From the NCBI GenBank assembly GCA_022497155.1, contig MU385735.1:124001-188000 (forward strand): 64,000 nucleotides of DNA. Reading direction: 5' to 3'. Shown here piece by piece: positions 1 to 12,599 of the stretch; the first letter of the stretch is position 1; each line of letters opens with the position of its first letter. The translations under genes and the position numbers were made by a program. The notes beneath the pieces are model-generated. The model saw only the letters and a program-made list of their open reading frames with translations, was not told the origin of the DNA and ran no database searches. The DNA is from Whalleya microplaca (Eukaryota > Ascomycota > Sordariomycetes > Xylariales > Xylariaceae).

Positions 1-3000
1 TTTAATATAGCCTTAAATAAAATTCCCTAATTATATAATAAAAACGCGCGTAATATTAATATCGCTTAATCTTTAGCTTTATATATAATATATTTTAGTG
101 TTAATATATCTTTCTTACTAAATTTATATATTATAATTATTAATATATCGAAATTATTATATCTATTAATATATTAGAAATAGCTTTTCGATAAAACTAT
201 CGGTAATTTTATAATAAAATCCTATATTACGGTATAAAAAAATATAATAAGGTTATTAATAAATAATAGTTCCTTTATTAGCTTATTTTTATTTTACTTA
301 AGTTTTAAATATTATAGGTAATAATTAACGTAAGTTTTTATTTTCTTTATTAGATTTTAGATTATAATTTTGTCGAGGTTTTATATTATTTGCTTAAGGC
401 TAAAATAGTATTTATTATTATATATTAGTTCGAAAATATTGTTTACGTATATTAATAAAATATATAGTTTTTTTTTATCTATAGGGGTAATATAATATAG
501 TAATCTGTCGATTAATATATATCGATATTACTGTTTCGGATTTTTATATTTACTTTTTTCGTTAACTTTATTAATTTCGTTTTATAATTTAATTAATTTT
601 TTATTCTATATAGTTTGGTTTTTAACTAACTATTTTATTAATTTATTAAGTCGTTTATCGGTTTTATATTTATCGATAATTTTTAACTTAAAGTTATTGT
701 AAATTACTATTTCGAAAATTAAATATCCGAAATTATTTATTATATTGTCTAATTCCGATTTAATTATATATTCTTTTTTTATAATGTCTTTAGGTATATT
801 AATTATCGGGAATCGAGATAGTACATTTAATACGAGATTTATTTTATCTAATATATATTAAATATCAAAACGAAATATAAATAAATATATCGATATTATT
901 ATTAATCGGCTATTTATTTTAATTATATTTATTATTTTTAGGTTTATTTAATTAACGATTTCTTTCGTTATTTTATAATTTGTTAATATAACGACTAGAT
1001 ATACGTAAAATTATAGTTATATTTATAAGTTTCGGCATATTTATACCAAATAAAATATCTCGAGTTTTATCGATCCGTAATTTCTTTTTGTTTTAATTAG
1101 TACTTTCGATAAAAATATAATAAGTTATATCGTATCGATATAAACTATCTGTCTATTTTATAATACGTTAAAATAAAATATTATAATTTCGTATTTTCGC
1201 TTTTTTAATATATTTATTTTTATAAAAGTCAGTTTATTATAATCCTAATAAATTAAATAGGCTTTTTTAGTTAATTATTTTTATAGGATTTTAAATAATA
1301 GTTATTTTATTACTATAGGTATAAATTGTTGTTTCGATATTTATTGTTTTTTTACGGTTATTGTTATAGGTATTATTTTCGATTTTCGGCTTTCCGCTAA
1401 TATATCTATTTTTTTTATTATAACGGATTAACTTTTTATTAGTATTAAGGGATATATTTACGTAAGAATACCGTTATGCCGATATATTTCTCGATATCGG
1501 CTAAGGTTTCCGGCATTTTTAGCTTTTTAATTACTTTAATTCGGTTTTTAGTTATCGCAATATTATATTTATTAACGATAAAACTAAATAGTCGAATTAA
1601 TAAGTAGCTAAAAAAAGACTTTTTAGATAATAGTGCGAGCTTAATTTTATAATACGTATTAAATATGTTATCGAGGTTTTTAATATATTTATTTTTAGTA
1701 TTATTATATATAATAATATTATTAATATAAATTTTTATATAGTCGTTATATAGCTTTAGTTATTAGTTTATAAATTTTTATATATATATTAATAAGTTAT
1801 AAAAACTTATTAATATTATATATAAAATTTTTAGTTTTTTTAGCGATATAACTATTATACGGTATTTATGTTTTTCCGCTACCGGCAATTGGTAAAAAAA
1901 TGTTAATATGTTTATAACTAATATATATTTCTTACTTTTAAGTTTACGGATAATATTATTTTAATACGGTAATAAATAAATATTTAATATTATTACTTTA
2001 TTAATAAGGCGTATATTAATAACGACTCGACCTTTTTTTTTTTTAACGCTTTTATATATTATAAAATAGGGATATCTAAAAGGGGTTGGTTTTAATATTT
2101 AGCCTATTTTTCCTATTTTATATATATCTTTAAATGTTTTATTAACGATAGCTTAGTTTTTAAGATTTAAAAAGTACTGTTTAAGCGGCTTATATATTTA
2201 TTGCTAATTATTATATAAGTCGACTTTCATTTTTTCGTCTTTCGGTAAGTCGATTATTCCTTTATTGTATTATATATCTCGTTTTTATATTACTTATATT
2301 AATCGGCAGTTAAAATATAAATCTAATATATAGTAATATATACCGTCCCTAATTAACGTCTCTAAAATATCTTTAGGTCGATTTACCTCGAGTAATAGCG
2401 GCCTTTTTTTATATCGATTATAAAATTCTAGCCTAATTAATTTCTATATATTGTCGATAGTTAATTAACCGGCAGAAAATATTTTTATTATATTATTGTT
2501 AACGTTAAATTCTATAAAGAAATATAAGCTTAGCTTGCTAATAAAGATATAATTATTTAAATTAAAAGCTGCCGTTATTTATGCTATTATAGCTTTTTCC
2601 TATAATATATAAAAGTAGCTATTGTTATTATAATTATTAATAATGTTTATTTTAATATTTCGACAAATTTTTATCGGCTTATTTATATCGTTAATAAAAA
2701 AAATCGCTTTAACTATATTAGCGTTAGTAATATTATAAAATACGCCGGAAAATTGTATAAAAAATATAAAATCTCGATTTTCGGATAAATCTCCGTAATT
2801 AACGGGTATTAAAAATATAATATAAAAAGGTATATTTATATTAGTTTTTATAAATATTCGGTAGCGAGCTTTTTATTATTATTTAATAAATATAATCGGT
2901 ATAGTTATATCGTTATATAATACTATCGTTATTATTTTATTAAGCCAATTAATTATAACGCCGTATTTATAGGTAAATTTATTTTTTAATAGAAGGTTCG

Positions 3001-6000
3001 GTTATAATAAATCGCTATAAATTTATATTTCGATAATATATTTGCCGATATAATTTTTATTATAACAATTTTTTCCCAATATATTAAGATTAAACTCAGC
3101 TATTTACTTTAAGTTAACTATATTACTTATTTTATTTAATTTTATACTTTTTACTAAAGTTATAAGCTTATAATTCTTAATAAAATTGTCGAGCTATATT
3201 TTATTAACTAGTTTATATAATGCCCCGTTATCGATATAAACTGTCGATTTTTTACCATAAATAATTACTTCAATTTATATATAGGTATATTTTTTTAATA
3301 GGTTTAATTAGTTTTTTATATTAGTTTTATTTTTATTATTTTCGGTTAAATAAAATCGATTATCTCGGTATTTCCGGGGTCGTTTATAATTAGTAAATAA
3401 TCCTTGTCGATTTTTTCGACTATTAATTTCTTATAAATAAATTTTATATTATCTTTAAAAAAATAGTTTATTATCTAACTATAAGACGTTAGGGCTAATT
3501 AAAAACAGGTAATATTTGTCGACAATTTGTTTAACCGATAGCTTTTAGTATATTATTTTTAACTGCTTTAATATCGGCTTTAAAGCCGTATAAATATTTA
3601 AAAAAACGTAAGTAAAATATTTATTTTATAACGGGAATATTATATTATACTTTTAATAAATTTATTTAATTATTTATTTATTATTATTATATAATATATA
3701 TTAAAATAATAAGTAAAAATTATTAATATTATATTATTATTTATCTTTTTTAACGTTTTTATAATTATTTACTATAATATAGCTATTATTACGTAACTTA
3801 TTTTCGTTTTTTTCGCGTTTTTCGTTTTTTTATTAGCACTAGATTTTATCGTTTATAAAGTTAAAGCTACCTTATAATATAGGCTTAATCTATTAACGCT
3901 ATCGATAATATAGCTGTTATTAGTTATAACGGCGTTTTTAACGGCCTTGGAAGTTATTTTTACAGCCGCGAAATCGGCTTATACCTCGGAATTAACGGGA
4001 ACGATTATTTTAGCTAAAGCGATAGCTATTATATTATTAATTACCTTAATTTCGGTAGCTATTATATTATCGATTATTTTAGCTTTAATAGTTTCTTTTT
4101 TAATAAAAGTATCCGCATTTTTAATTTTCTCGGGCATTATAATTACGACTATCGGAATAATAACCCCCTTTATTATTTAACTAATAGAAATTATAGTTAT
4201 CGGTTACTAGTTTATCGTTAGCCGATATTAAGTCGTTTTTTTTATAAAAATTATATGCGGTTAATTTCTTTAGGGTCGGGACTGGGGTATTAATCGCTAT
4301 CGGGACAGTATTATTATTATAAATATTAAATTTTTAATTCTTTTATAATATTATATATCGATATATTTATTAGCGTTCTTTAATATAAATTAAATATTTA
4401 TTTAATAATAAATTTACTATAAATAAGTTAATGTAAATACGGAATTTAGATATAAGTAACTAATAAATTTGCGTTATATATTAACAAGTTTGTAGTATAT
4501 AATATATGTAATAAGCGCGGATTATTTTTATTAACTAATTATAGATTAATTTATTTTATAAAATATCGTTATTAAAATAAAATATTTTATATAGTCTGTT
4601 TAGTACTTTCTTATTTGTTATTTTAAATTTTTTAAAAAGCTTACGGCACGTATAATTATTATTAACCTTTATTAAAGTCTTATCGGTATCGCTTAATTAA
4701 GCGGCCTATTAAATTTAAATATTATTTTATAATAATTAATTAAAGTTTTTAATAATAATTTCTGTTTTTACGTTATTTATTTTTATATTTTTAATTATAT
4801 CGATAAATAAATATATATTTCGCTAATAAACGTTTTTTCCGATAACGATATAGTCGCCAGTTTTAAAGGCTTAATTTAAATCCGGATAAAAAAACCCAAT
4901 ATCGAATAATTTTTAGCTATTAAGCTGCTTTCTTTATCGATAGAAATAGTTAATTTTACATTACGTATTTTGTAATTCTGTTATAAACTATCTAATCGGA
5001 CTTTTTTTTAATTAATTAATAGTAATAAATAATGCTACCGTATATTTTATAACTTGTCGTTATGATTTCTTATTTATTATAAATAGTAGCGGTATAAGCG
5101 GTAGCGGTAGTAGTAGTAATTAATAATTTCCTTGCTAATTAAGGCTTAGCGGCGGTAATAAGGGTTATTAATCTAGGCTTAATAGCGGCGGCGGTAGTCT
5201 TTAATAGCTTCTTTATTAATTTTAGCTTCGTTATCGATTTTATCGTTCCCGGTTCTATTGCTTTTAATTAGTTAATAGTGTCTTTATTATTTGCGGTTTC
5301 TTTACAAATTCCTTAATTAATAAATCGGTTAGCGGTAGCAGATTTTATCGTTATTCTCGCAACTCTGCTATACTTTATAGTATTTTTTTAACTAGTTTTT
5401 AATAATTTCCGACTGGTTTCGGATTAATTAAATAGAAACTTAGTGGGGTTTTTAAATAACTTTATATAAAAAATACGTAAGGTATTAGTTTATTAACGAA
5501 TGGGCTATTAACGAGTGGGCTATTAACGAGTAAGCTACTAACTAAACTAGAAATAAAGCTGTCAAGTTATATATACACGTATATTTTATCGATAGGGGTT
5601 TTAAAGCCTTCGTTAATAGATTGTCGTTTTTTTTCTTTTTCTATATTATTATTGTCGTCGAATAGCTCTCGTTTACTTTCGACTAATTAAATTAATAGTT
5701 ACTAATCTCGATTAACAGGTTGATTTTAATTATTATCAATATCTAGGGTATTATTAATAGGTGGCTAGAATTTAATAAATTTATCAGCCAAATAAATAGC
5801 TTATTATAACTTATATCCGTTTATATATTATTTGTTATTATAGCCTATGTTTTTAATACCTTTAAACCGAAACATTCGTCTCGTTATCGGCTGCTATTAC
5901 TGAGTTATTAACTATTATATACCGATATATAAGGCGTAGTTAATAATCTGTTACAGGATATCACTTTTAAACTTGGTAATTACTTTATATTATAGATACT

Positions 6001-6655
6001 TATTAATAAATGCGGCAATACTTAAAGCGTTATATTAAGCTTTTTAATAATATAATGACATAAGTTTAGCTAGGGATAAGGGTACGGGGTATTAATAGCG
6101 CTAGTTAATATTAATATTAATATCGAAGTTAAAAATAGACAAAAACGGTCGATAAATAAGAGGGGCTAGTCCGAAAGGAGTCTTCCGGCTATTCCGGCTT
6201 ATAAATTTAATATATTAAATTTAATCGAATTCGTTTCTATATATATAAGGGTCGATTTATATATTAAATTATTGGATAACGACATAAAAAAACCTAATCG
6301 AAGCTACATTAAAATCTGCTTAGGGGAAGGGGATAACGAAGGGAAAACGAGTATTATTATACGTTAGTAATAGTTCTTTTTAAAGTCGTTAGTTATTATA
6401 TATGTTTGACAAGTTTTGGCGGAAATATTATTGATTTATCGATATAACTTAAAACTGCTATTATGCAGGCAGTTAATTAACGGGCTCGATAGAAAGAAAA
6501 TAATTTTTTATATTATATGGGTCGGCGCGACCTTTTGCAGGTGCTACCAATTATAAGACCTGTATATGTAATAAAGCTTAATCTATTAATTAATAATAAG
6601 TCCCGAAAGGACTTATATATATAGCTATAGCTAAGGCTAAAGCTTAAGGCCTAAT
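1..6655 (-). mobile_element. Element A, copy 1: RIP-degraded Ty3/gypsy-type LTR retrotransposon, truncated at the window edge
   Basis: Long A/T-rich sequence that aligns by eye along its whole length with 22,015-28,749 at an offset near 22,015-22,100. Coding sense is the minus strand. Around 1,718-1,729 the minus strand reads Tyr-Ile-Asn-Asn followed by Ile-rich residues and Tyr, which is the reverse transcriptase YIDD box with both aspartates changed by G-to-A. A gag-like core lies at 4,440-4,710. Next to the LTR at 6,552, minus-strand bases 6,551-6,537 read as a TTGGTAGCACC-type primer-binding site. Order gag then RT towards lower coordinates fits gypsy; the integrase end is only partly inside the window. 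No open frame survives, so it is inert. Family assignment rests on the RT box and gene order. The whole element shows CpA/TpG depletion. Confidence 0.8.
6552..6655 (-). repeat. Element A copy 1, LTR (5' LTR of the minus-strand element)
   Basis: Matches 28,659-28,749 and 17,961-18,041 in plus orientation, sharing the segment 'aataagtccc' and the tail 'tatagctatagcta'. Intact versions begin TGTGAGACC and end GGCCTAACA on the plus strand, i.e. TG...CA both ways. Here the ends are degraded to TATAAGACC and GGCCTAATA. About 100 bp, short for a fungal LTR. The upper boundary is approximate. Confidence 0.55.
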
Positions 6656-6660
6656 AGCTC

Positions 6661-7671
6661 GTATAAATAAATAAATTAATTGCTATTAAAAAACCCGACT
6701 TTAGCGCTAATAATTATATATATATTTTTAAAAAGCCGGGCATTAATATAAATCGACTTAACAATAAACTTAATTACCCGATAATAAAAAACTATTATAA
6801 AATAAAAAAATAATCGGACACTTTTATTAATTAAAATTGCCTAATAGTTAAAAGGGATTTTAAATATTTTATATAAATTATTTATATAAATACCTTAATA
6901 ACTTATTACTTAAATAAGCTAATGAAAACCTTAAAGGTAAAGCGATAAGTTTTAATAAAAAAATTAAAAAATTAACTATATTTTATCGTTATATATATGT
7001 TATAAAAAACTATAATATTAAATATAATAAAAGAAATAAAAATTTAACCTTAAATAATATAACGTTAAAAACTTTAAAAATAATATAATTATATTATAAT
7101 AATATTATAACAAAAATTTTAATAAAACCGAACCGCTAATATGCTTAAATAATTAACGTAAGGCTATTAAATATAAAAAAAACAATCCCCTTTATAAAAA
7201 TAACAATAAAGTAACGCTATAGTTAGCAAAAAAATTACGCAAAATAAGGCATAAATAAAACGCCCATTAATAAACGCCTTTTTAATAAATAATTAAATAT
7301 ATAAAACGCGTTAATTTTACCTACTAATAATACAGGCTTAATAACGTAATAATTAACGTATAAAACCGAGGGTATTTTTTCTTTGCTTAAAAGTCACTTA
7401 AGGTTCGATTTCCGGACAAATTAGTTCGTTATTTTTTTAAATTCTCGGGACGCGAATTTTTCTAATAAGGGAGTAATGTTATAATATAAGTTAAATATAA
7501 AATTAATATATAGTCCGTATATATTATATAATTACAGCTTAAGCCTTACACTTAATATATATAGTAAATTTTTTAGCCGTTTTTTTAGCTTAAATTCCTT
7601 TTTTTTTCCATTTTAATATTACATAAAATATATAAGAATTAAGTCGCTAAGCCACTTTAACCCTTATAACA
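6661..7671 (+). mobile_element. Element B, copy 1: 3'-end fragment of a chromodomain gypsy retrotransposon
   Basis: Aligns with the last kilobase of the full element B copy (about 16,250-17,262): shared landmarks are the integrase C-terminal segment near 6,720-6,960, the chromodomain region near 6,990-7,150, a purine-rich tract 'aagggagtaa' just before the LTR, and the LTR itself. More heavily mutated than the full copy. It abuts element A copy 1 on the left, so the remainder of this copy was lost or interrupted. No open frame. Confidence 0.75.
7477..7671 (+). repeat. Element B copy 1, 3' LTR
   Basis: Starts TGTTATAATA and ends CTTATAACA. It aligns along its length with LTRs 10,027-10,211 and 17,078-17,262, including the internal stretch 'tagcttaaattcctt'. 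About 195 bp against 185 bp for the other two. All three are followed by CGTRA, so the true 3' boundary could lie a few bases further. Confidence 0.75.
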
Positions 7672-10026
7672 CGTAATAGCCGGGATATTAATAAAACTTA
7701 TAAATATTATTATATATTTATAATAACGATATTTAATCCGGAAGGCAGTTTTTTATTTGTTTTTTTTAATGTAAATATAATAATAAGCGTTTTTAAAGTC
7801 GATTTTCGAAAATAATATTTTATTTAATGATTTTAAAATTAAATGTAAGGTATAATAATTTTAACGGTTATTTTATTTAAGCTTTTATAATTTATATAAA
7901 GCCGAAAGCTATTTTTTTTAATATAAATAATATAAAAGTATTAATAAGGCTTTTTAAATCTTAAATTTTATTATTAGCTTTTATTTTAATAATAAATATT
8001 TAAAGCTTTTCTAATTTATTATTAATAAAAAAATAAAATAATAAGGTATATTTACTTCCGGAAATAAATCGATAACGTAGTTAGCCCGGTTTTAACGGAA
8101 TAAAATATTAGCTTTATTAATATTTAAAAAATTAAAATAAATTAAAAAAATAAAGTAAAAAAATTATAATAATTTTAAGCGTTATAATTAAAATATCGGG
8201 GTTGTTTTTATTTTATAATTTCGGGCTTTTTTTCCGGAAATTAAATAATCGTATAATAAACGGCGTAATTTTAACACTTTTAAATCAATTACTTAAAATT
8301 TAATAATTTTATCGAAAAGCTTGTAATATTAAAATATTAACAATTTACAATAAAATCGAAAATAATTCGTTATTTTTAAAAAATCTTAATTAATAATAAT
8401 ATAAAAACGTTAAAACCGGCGGTTAATATCGTTTATTTTTTATTATAAAATTAACTTAAAAATATTATGAATTAATATAGTTTATTATTTTAAAGCTTTA
8501 AAATTAACAGCTTTAAAAAAGTTTTTTTATTTCTATTTTAATATAAATATATAATTAATTAAATTTACCGAAAAATAAATATTTAAGTTTATATAAATAA
8601 TATAAAAAGTTTAAAACCGTACGAAATTTAAATGAATAACTTTTTTATCGGGTTTAAAAACTTTAATAATTTTTAAACTTTAAGACTATTTCTTTAGTTA
8701 ATAATATAGTTATAAATATAATACCTTTTTAATTTTTTATTTTTCGGGCCGGTTTTAAACTTATTACCGGTAAACTTTAACGGAATTTAAATATTATTTT
8801 TAATAATAAAATTAATAATATAATAATCTTAATATTAATATTTTTTAAAAGAAATTAGGTTTTTTTTCTAGCTTTTTAAAACCTTAAAATCCGTTTATCA
8901 GATAAAAAAGCTTTTAGCTTAAATTCGGGTTTCTTTATTATTATTATAGCTTTATTTATAACCGTTTTTAAAGTTAATAATTACTTTTTAAATTATAAAT
9001 ATTAATTTTTAACGTTAAATAATAATATTTATTATATTATTTCTTTTTAAAAAACCTTTTATTATAATTAAATTTTATTTTTTAAATTTAAGCATAATTT
9101 TCTATAAAATAATAAGGCTTAATTTTTTTTAAAGAATTAGCTTAAATTATTAAGCTTTTAAGTTAAAAAATATACGTCGAACTTTCGAAAGTTTTATCCT
9201 TATTATTAGCCGGCATTTTTTAATATTATAATAAAATAAGCTTTTAAATATTCGGAACTATAAATAAATATCTTAATTTATTACTTAAAAATACCTTAAT
9301 CCGGTTAACATTATTATTATTTTAATTTATTTATAAATTAAATTTAGGTTTAATGTATTTCTTTATATTATTAATTTATTTTATTCCGGTTATAAATAAT
9401 TTTAACGGTATTTTCCCGAAGCTTTTTAAATATATTTAAAAAAATAACCCGGCATTTATTAAATTAAAACTTTTATTTAACGTGATTAAATAAAAAGCTA
9501 AACTTATTATAATTAAATATAATAATATAGTTTAAATTAATATACGATTTATTATTAAAATTAAAAAATCGGGGTTTAATAAAATAAACTCTTTAAAAAA
9601 ATTAAGTTTTAAACCGTTAAATATATTAAATTTGCTATTAAATAATAATAAGTTTAAAATTTTTAATAATATATTCCGGGTATTAGTTACGTGACGTTTT
9701 TTATATAAAGCTTTAATAAATTATATAAAACATATAAAATAGTTTTTAAAAACTTTAAAATATGAAAATTTTTATAATAATAAACTTATTATTTATTAAC
9801 TTTTATAATATTTTAAACTTAATTAAATCCTATGTTTTTTAAAATTTTATTATAAATTTATCTTTTTTTTATTTTAATTTTTTAATAAATCGAGGTTTTT
9901 TATTTATATAAATAATAAAAAATTTTAATAATTATAAAATCCGGTTTTTATAAAATTTCCGCGGTAATTTATTTACTTTTTTAAATATTATTTTAATAAA
10001 TATATTTAAAATCGATATACCGTAAA
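7672..10026 (-). mobile_element. Element C: interior fragment of a third gypsy-like retrotransposon, RIP-degraded
   Basis: No LTR is visible. Minus-strand translation of about 8,130-7,760 gives the outline of the N-terminal part of a gypsy reverse transcriptase: an IDL..-P...IPY motif, then the spaced Leu/Ala pattern and, further on, a degraded version of the conserved LFVKKKDG...CVDY block. Upstream sequence on the same strand (to about 10,000) would then be gag and protease but is too damaged to assign. It is bounded by the LTR of the element B fragment on the left and by the 5' LTR of the full element B copy on the right, which suggests nested insertion. Identification is from degraded motifs only. 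Confidence 0.45.
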
Positions 10027-10211
10027 TGTTATGGCATAGGATTAAGGTGTAGTCCGTGCGCATTATATAATTAGCTTAGGCCTTACACCTAACATGTATA
10101 GTAAATTTCTCGGCCGACCTTTTAGCTTAAATTCCTTTCTTTTTTCTCTATTTTAATATTTCATAAAATATATAGAAATTAGGTCGCCAAGTTATTTTAA
10201 CCTTTATAACA
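10027..10211 (+). repeat. Element B copy 2, 5' LTR
   Basis: Begins TGTTATGGCATAGG and ends CTTTATAACA, giving TG...CA ends with a TGTTAT/ATAACA terminal inverted repeat. Same length as the 3' LTR, with only scattered transitions between them. The sequence directly after the LTR (CGTGATATAA) shows no clear tRNA primer site. Confidence 0.85.
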
Positions 10212-10269
10212 CGTGATATAATATTAAGATCAATTATTTTAGCCTGGGAAGGCTTTTAAAATATCCTAA

Positions 10270-12450
10270 ACAATTAGTTATTTTATTTTTTATATATTTA
10301 TGTACGATTTTTAGTCCGACTTTATATTAAAGGCCGATTTCGAATTGTTTTATAGCCTTATTACTTTAAATAACCTGAATTTAAATAATATTAGTGACGA
10401 AAAAGTTATTATTATATTATATCCTAAATTTAAGTTTGCGGTAGTTACGCCGGGATAGTCCGAATTAAACCTGATCCCGATAACGGCAGCTGTTTTACGT
10501 ATTACTTAAATTAACGAAGCTATTTAAAATGTGCGTAAATAAATCTGTTTCGAGAAAAGTAATATGGGAAGTAATTTCCCGAGTGCCGACCGGCAGGTAA
10601 ATTTTATTAGACTGGCATGTTAATTTATATTTATATATCGAATGTTTTAAATTTTTTCCTAATTTGGTTAGGATATTATAATTATATAGGAGGAGGATAA
10701 TTATGCGAATGACGATATAATAGTAATAAATATGTGAGACCTTTTTAAAACTTTTATACCTAAAATAATCTAGCTAATTATAGATATTAATGCGAGAGTT
10801 TAGAATATTAATTTATAAAAGCAAATAGAGATTATTATAGCTAAATATAATAAGCAGCCGGTTAAGCTTGCTTTTTTATTTTAGCTATTAAATGCCGAGG
10901 GTATTATAGTTTAGTTTAATTATAAAGATATGGTTAATTACGATAGTTTTTTAAAAATCTTTATAAAATCCCCGGTTATATTATTTAATAAATTTAAAAT
11001 ACGTAATATTATAATAATAATATATAATAGCTAAATGAATTCTTTATTAAAAGCTATAAAAATTTTATTTTATAATATAGACGTCCTATATAAATCCGCC
11101 TTATTTTTCGGAAAGTGTGTTTATTAATTTAAGTAACTATTTCTTTAAGACGGTCGAGAAAATAAGATTTGCGAGAAAGTATTATAGTTATTTTAAGATA
11201 ATTAAAAAAAGAAAAAATCGGAACGATTGTTTAACCTAGTTATATTTATCTTATATTTTAATATAAGCCGCTAAAAATCGAATGTCTTACTTACTTTAAA
11301 CCTATTTGCTATAGGTAGGGCTGCTAAAAAAAACCCTTTTAATAATAATTTTAACTTATTAGATTTTAATTCTTTTTACTATTTCTACTATTTAAGTTCC
11401 GATATAAGTAATAATATTCCCGGATTAGGATTAAATATTATATTAAATAAAATAAACCGATAAAAATAAGTAATTAAAAAATTGCAACCGCAAAATTGTA
11501 GATTTAAAAAAGCGTTTCCGCGAAGTTAATATAGTAATTACTATTTTTACCTTTAAGTTAAAAAAGAGTACTAAAATTAATATGCTTAATTTTTATAACA
11601 ATCCCGATAAAAATATTATAAAATTTAAGAACTAATATATTTAGATATAAAATAAATTAGTTATTAATATAAATTACTTTAATTCCGACCGTATAAAACT
11701 TGCTAAAATATAATTTTAATTAAAAGGTAATATAGCTAAAAATTTCCGACCTTATTTCCGAAAGACGTACCCGGATAAAATTACCGATATAAAAATTCTA
11801 TTTACCCGTTTATATTAGTAGTATTTTAACCGTAACTAATCTAAAAAAGCAAAAGCGGAATTTTACGATATAAAAATAATACCCGATATTAATTTCGATA
11901 TTTTTAAAAATAAATTTATTTATATTACGGGTAAAACGGGTATTTCTATTATTATATAAAAATAAGAATTCCGATAAGTCTTAATTATATAGCTAAAATT
12001 AGTTTTAACCTTATATTATATCGATTTGAATTGTAATTTTACCCGCTATACCTTAATTAGATCCGAAACCGCTCTTATATATAAAATGGCAAAAAAGAAG
12101 TACTTTAAAAAAGATAAAGGTAAAGATAAAAATAAGGATAAAAAAGATAAAGGTAAAACTGCGGAGAATAAGTCTTATATGTCGGGAAGTAATCGTTAAA
12201 TAACTAAGCTAACCGATAAAAAGAAGGCTTTCTTAACTGTAGAAAATCGATATTAGTACTGTAAAAAAGGGTTACTATAGTTAAAAATGTCTTAATAAAA
12301 AGAAAGGTTTAACTAAAACTATAATTAATATTAAAAAAACGCTTTCTTATTTTCGATTATAGCTAAATATAACTGTATTCCGGTTTTTAAGTCGAATTAT
12401 AGCAAGCTTTTAAATTAGTTAAAAAGAAACTAATTTTTTAAAAAAAATAT
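10270..12450 (+). pseudogene. Degraded gag of element B, including CCHC zinc knuckle
   Basis: Plus-strand capsid/nucleocapsid region between the 5' LTR and the protease. A Lys/Asp-rich low-complexity tract lies near 12,090-12,170. Just after it, at 12,250-12,300, is the remnant of a C-x2-C-x4-H-x4-C zinc knuckle: one cysteine codon reads TAT, a tryptophan codon reads TAG, and the third cysteine is intact. The domain assignment is from this knuckle and from its position. Numerous in-frame stops make it non-functional. Confidence 0.6.
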
Positions 12451-12599
12451 TATTTCTTTTTTTTAAAAAGTATTAATAATAAATTTCGGTGTAAATAAAA
12501 TACTATTCGATTTTTTAAATAAAATATTCGGTAGAAAACCTTTTTTTCTTAAAAGTATAATAGCTTATAATAAACTATTTTTAATTACTAAAATTTCTT

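Noticed and set aside
3947..4180. 77-codon hydrophobic open frame on the plus strand, looking like a membrane peptide
   Set aside because: It is antisense to the degraded gag-side frame of element A; the Ile/Leu-rich composition follows from A/T-rich complement codons.
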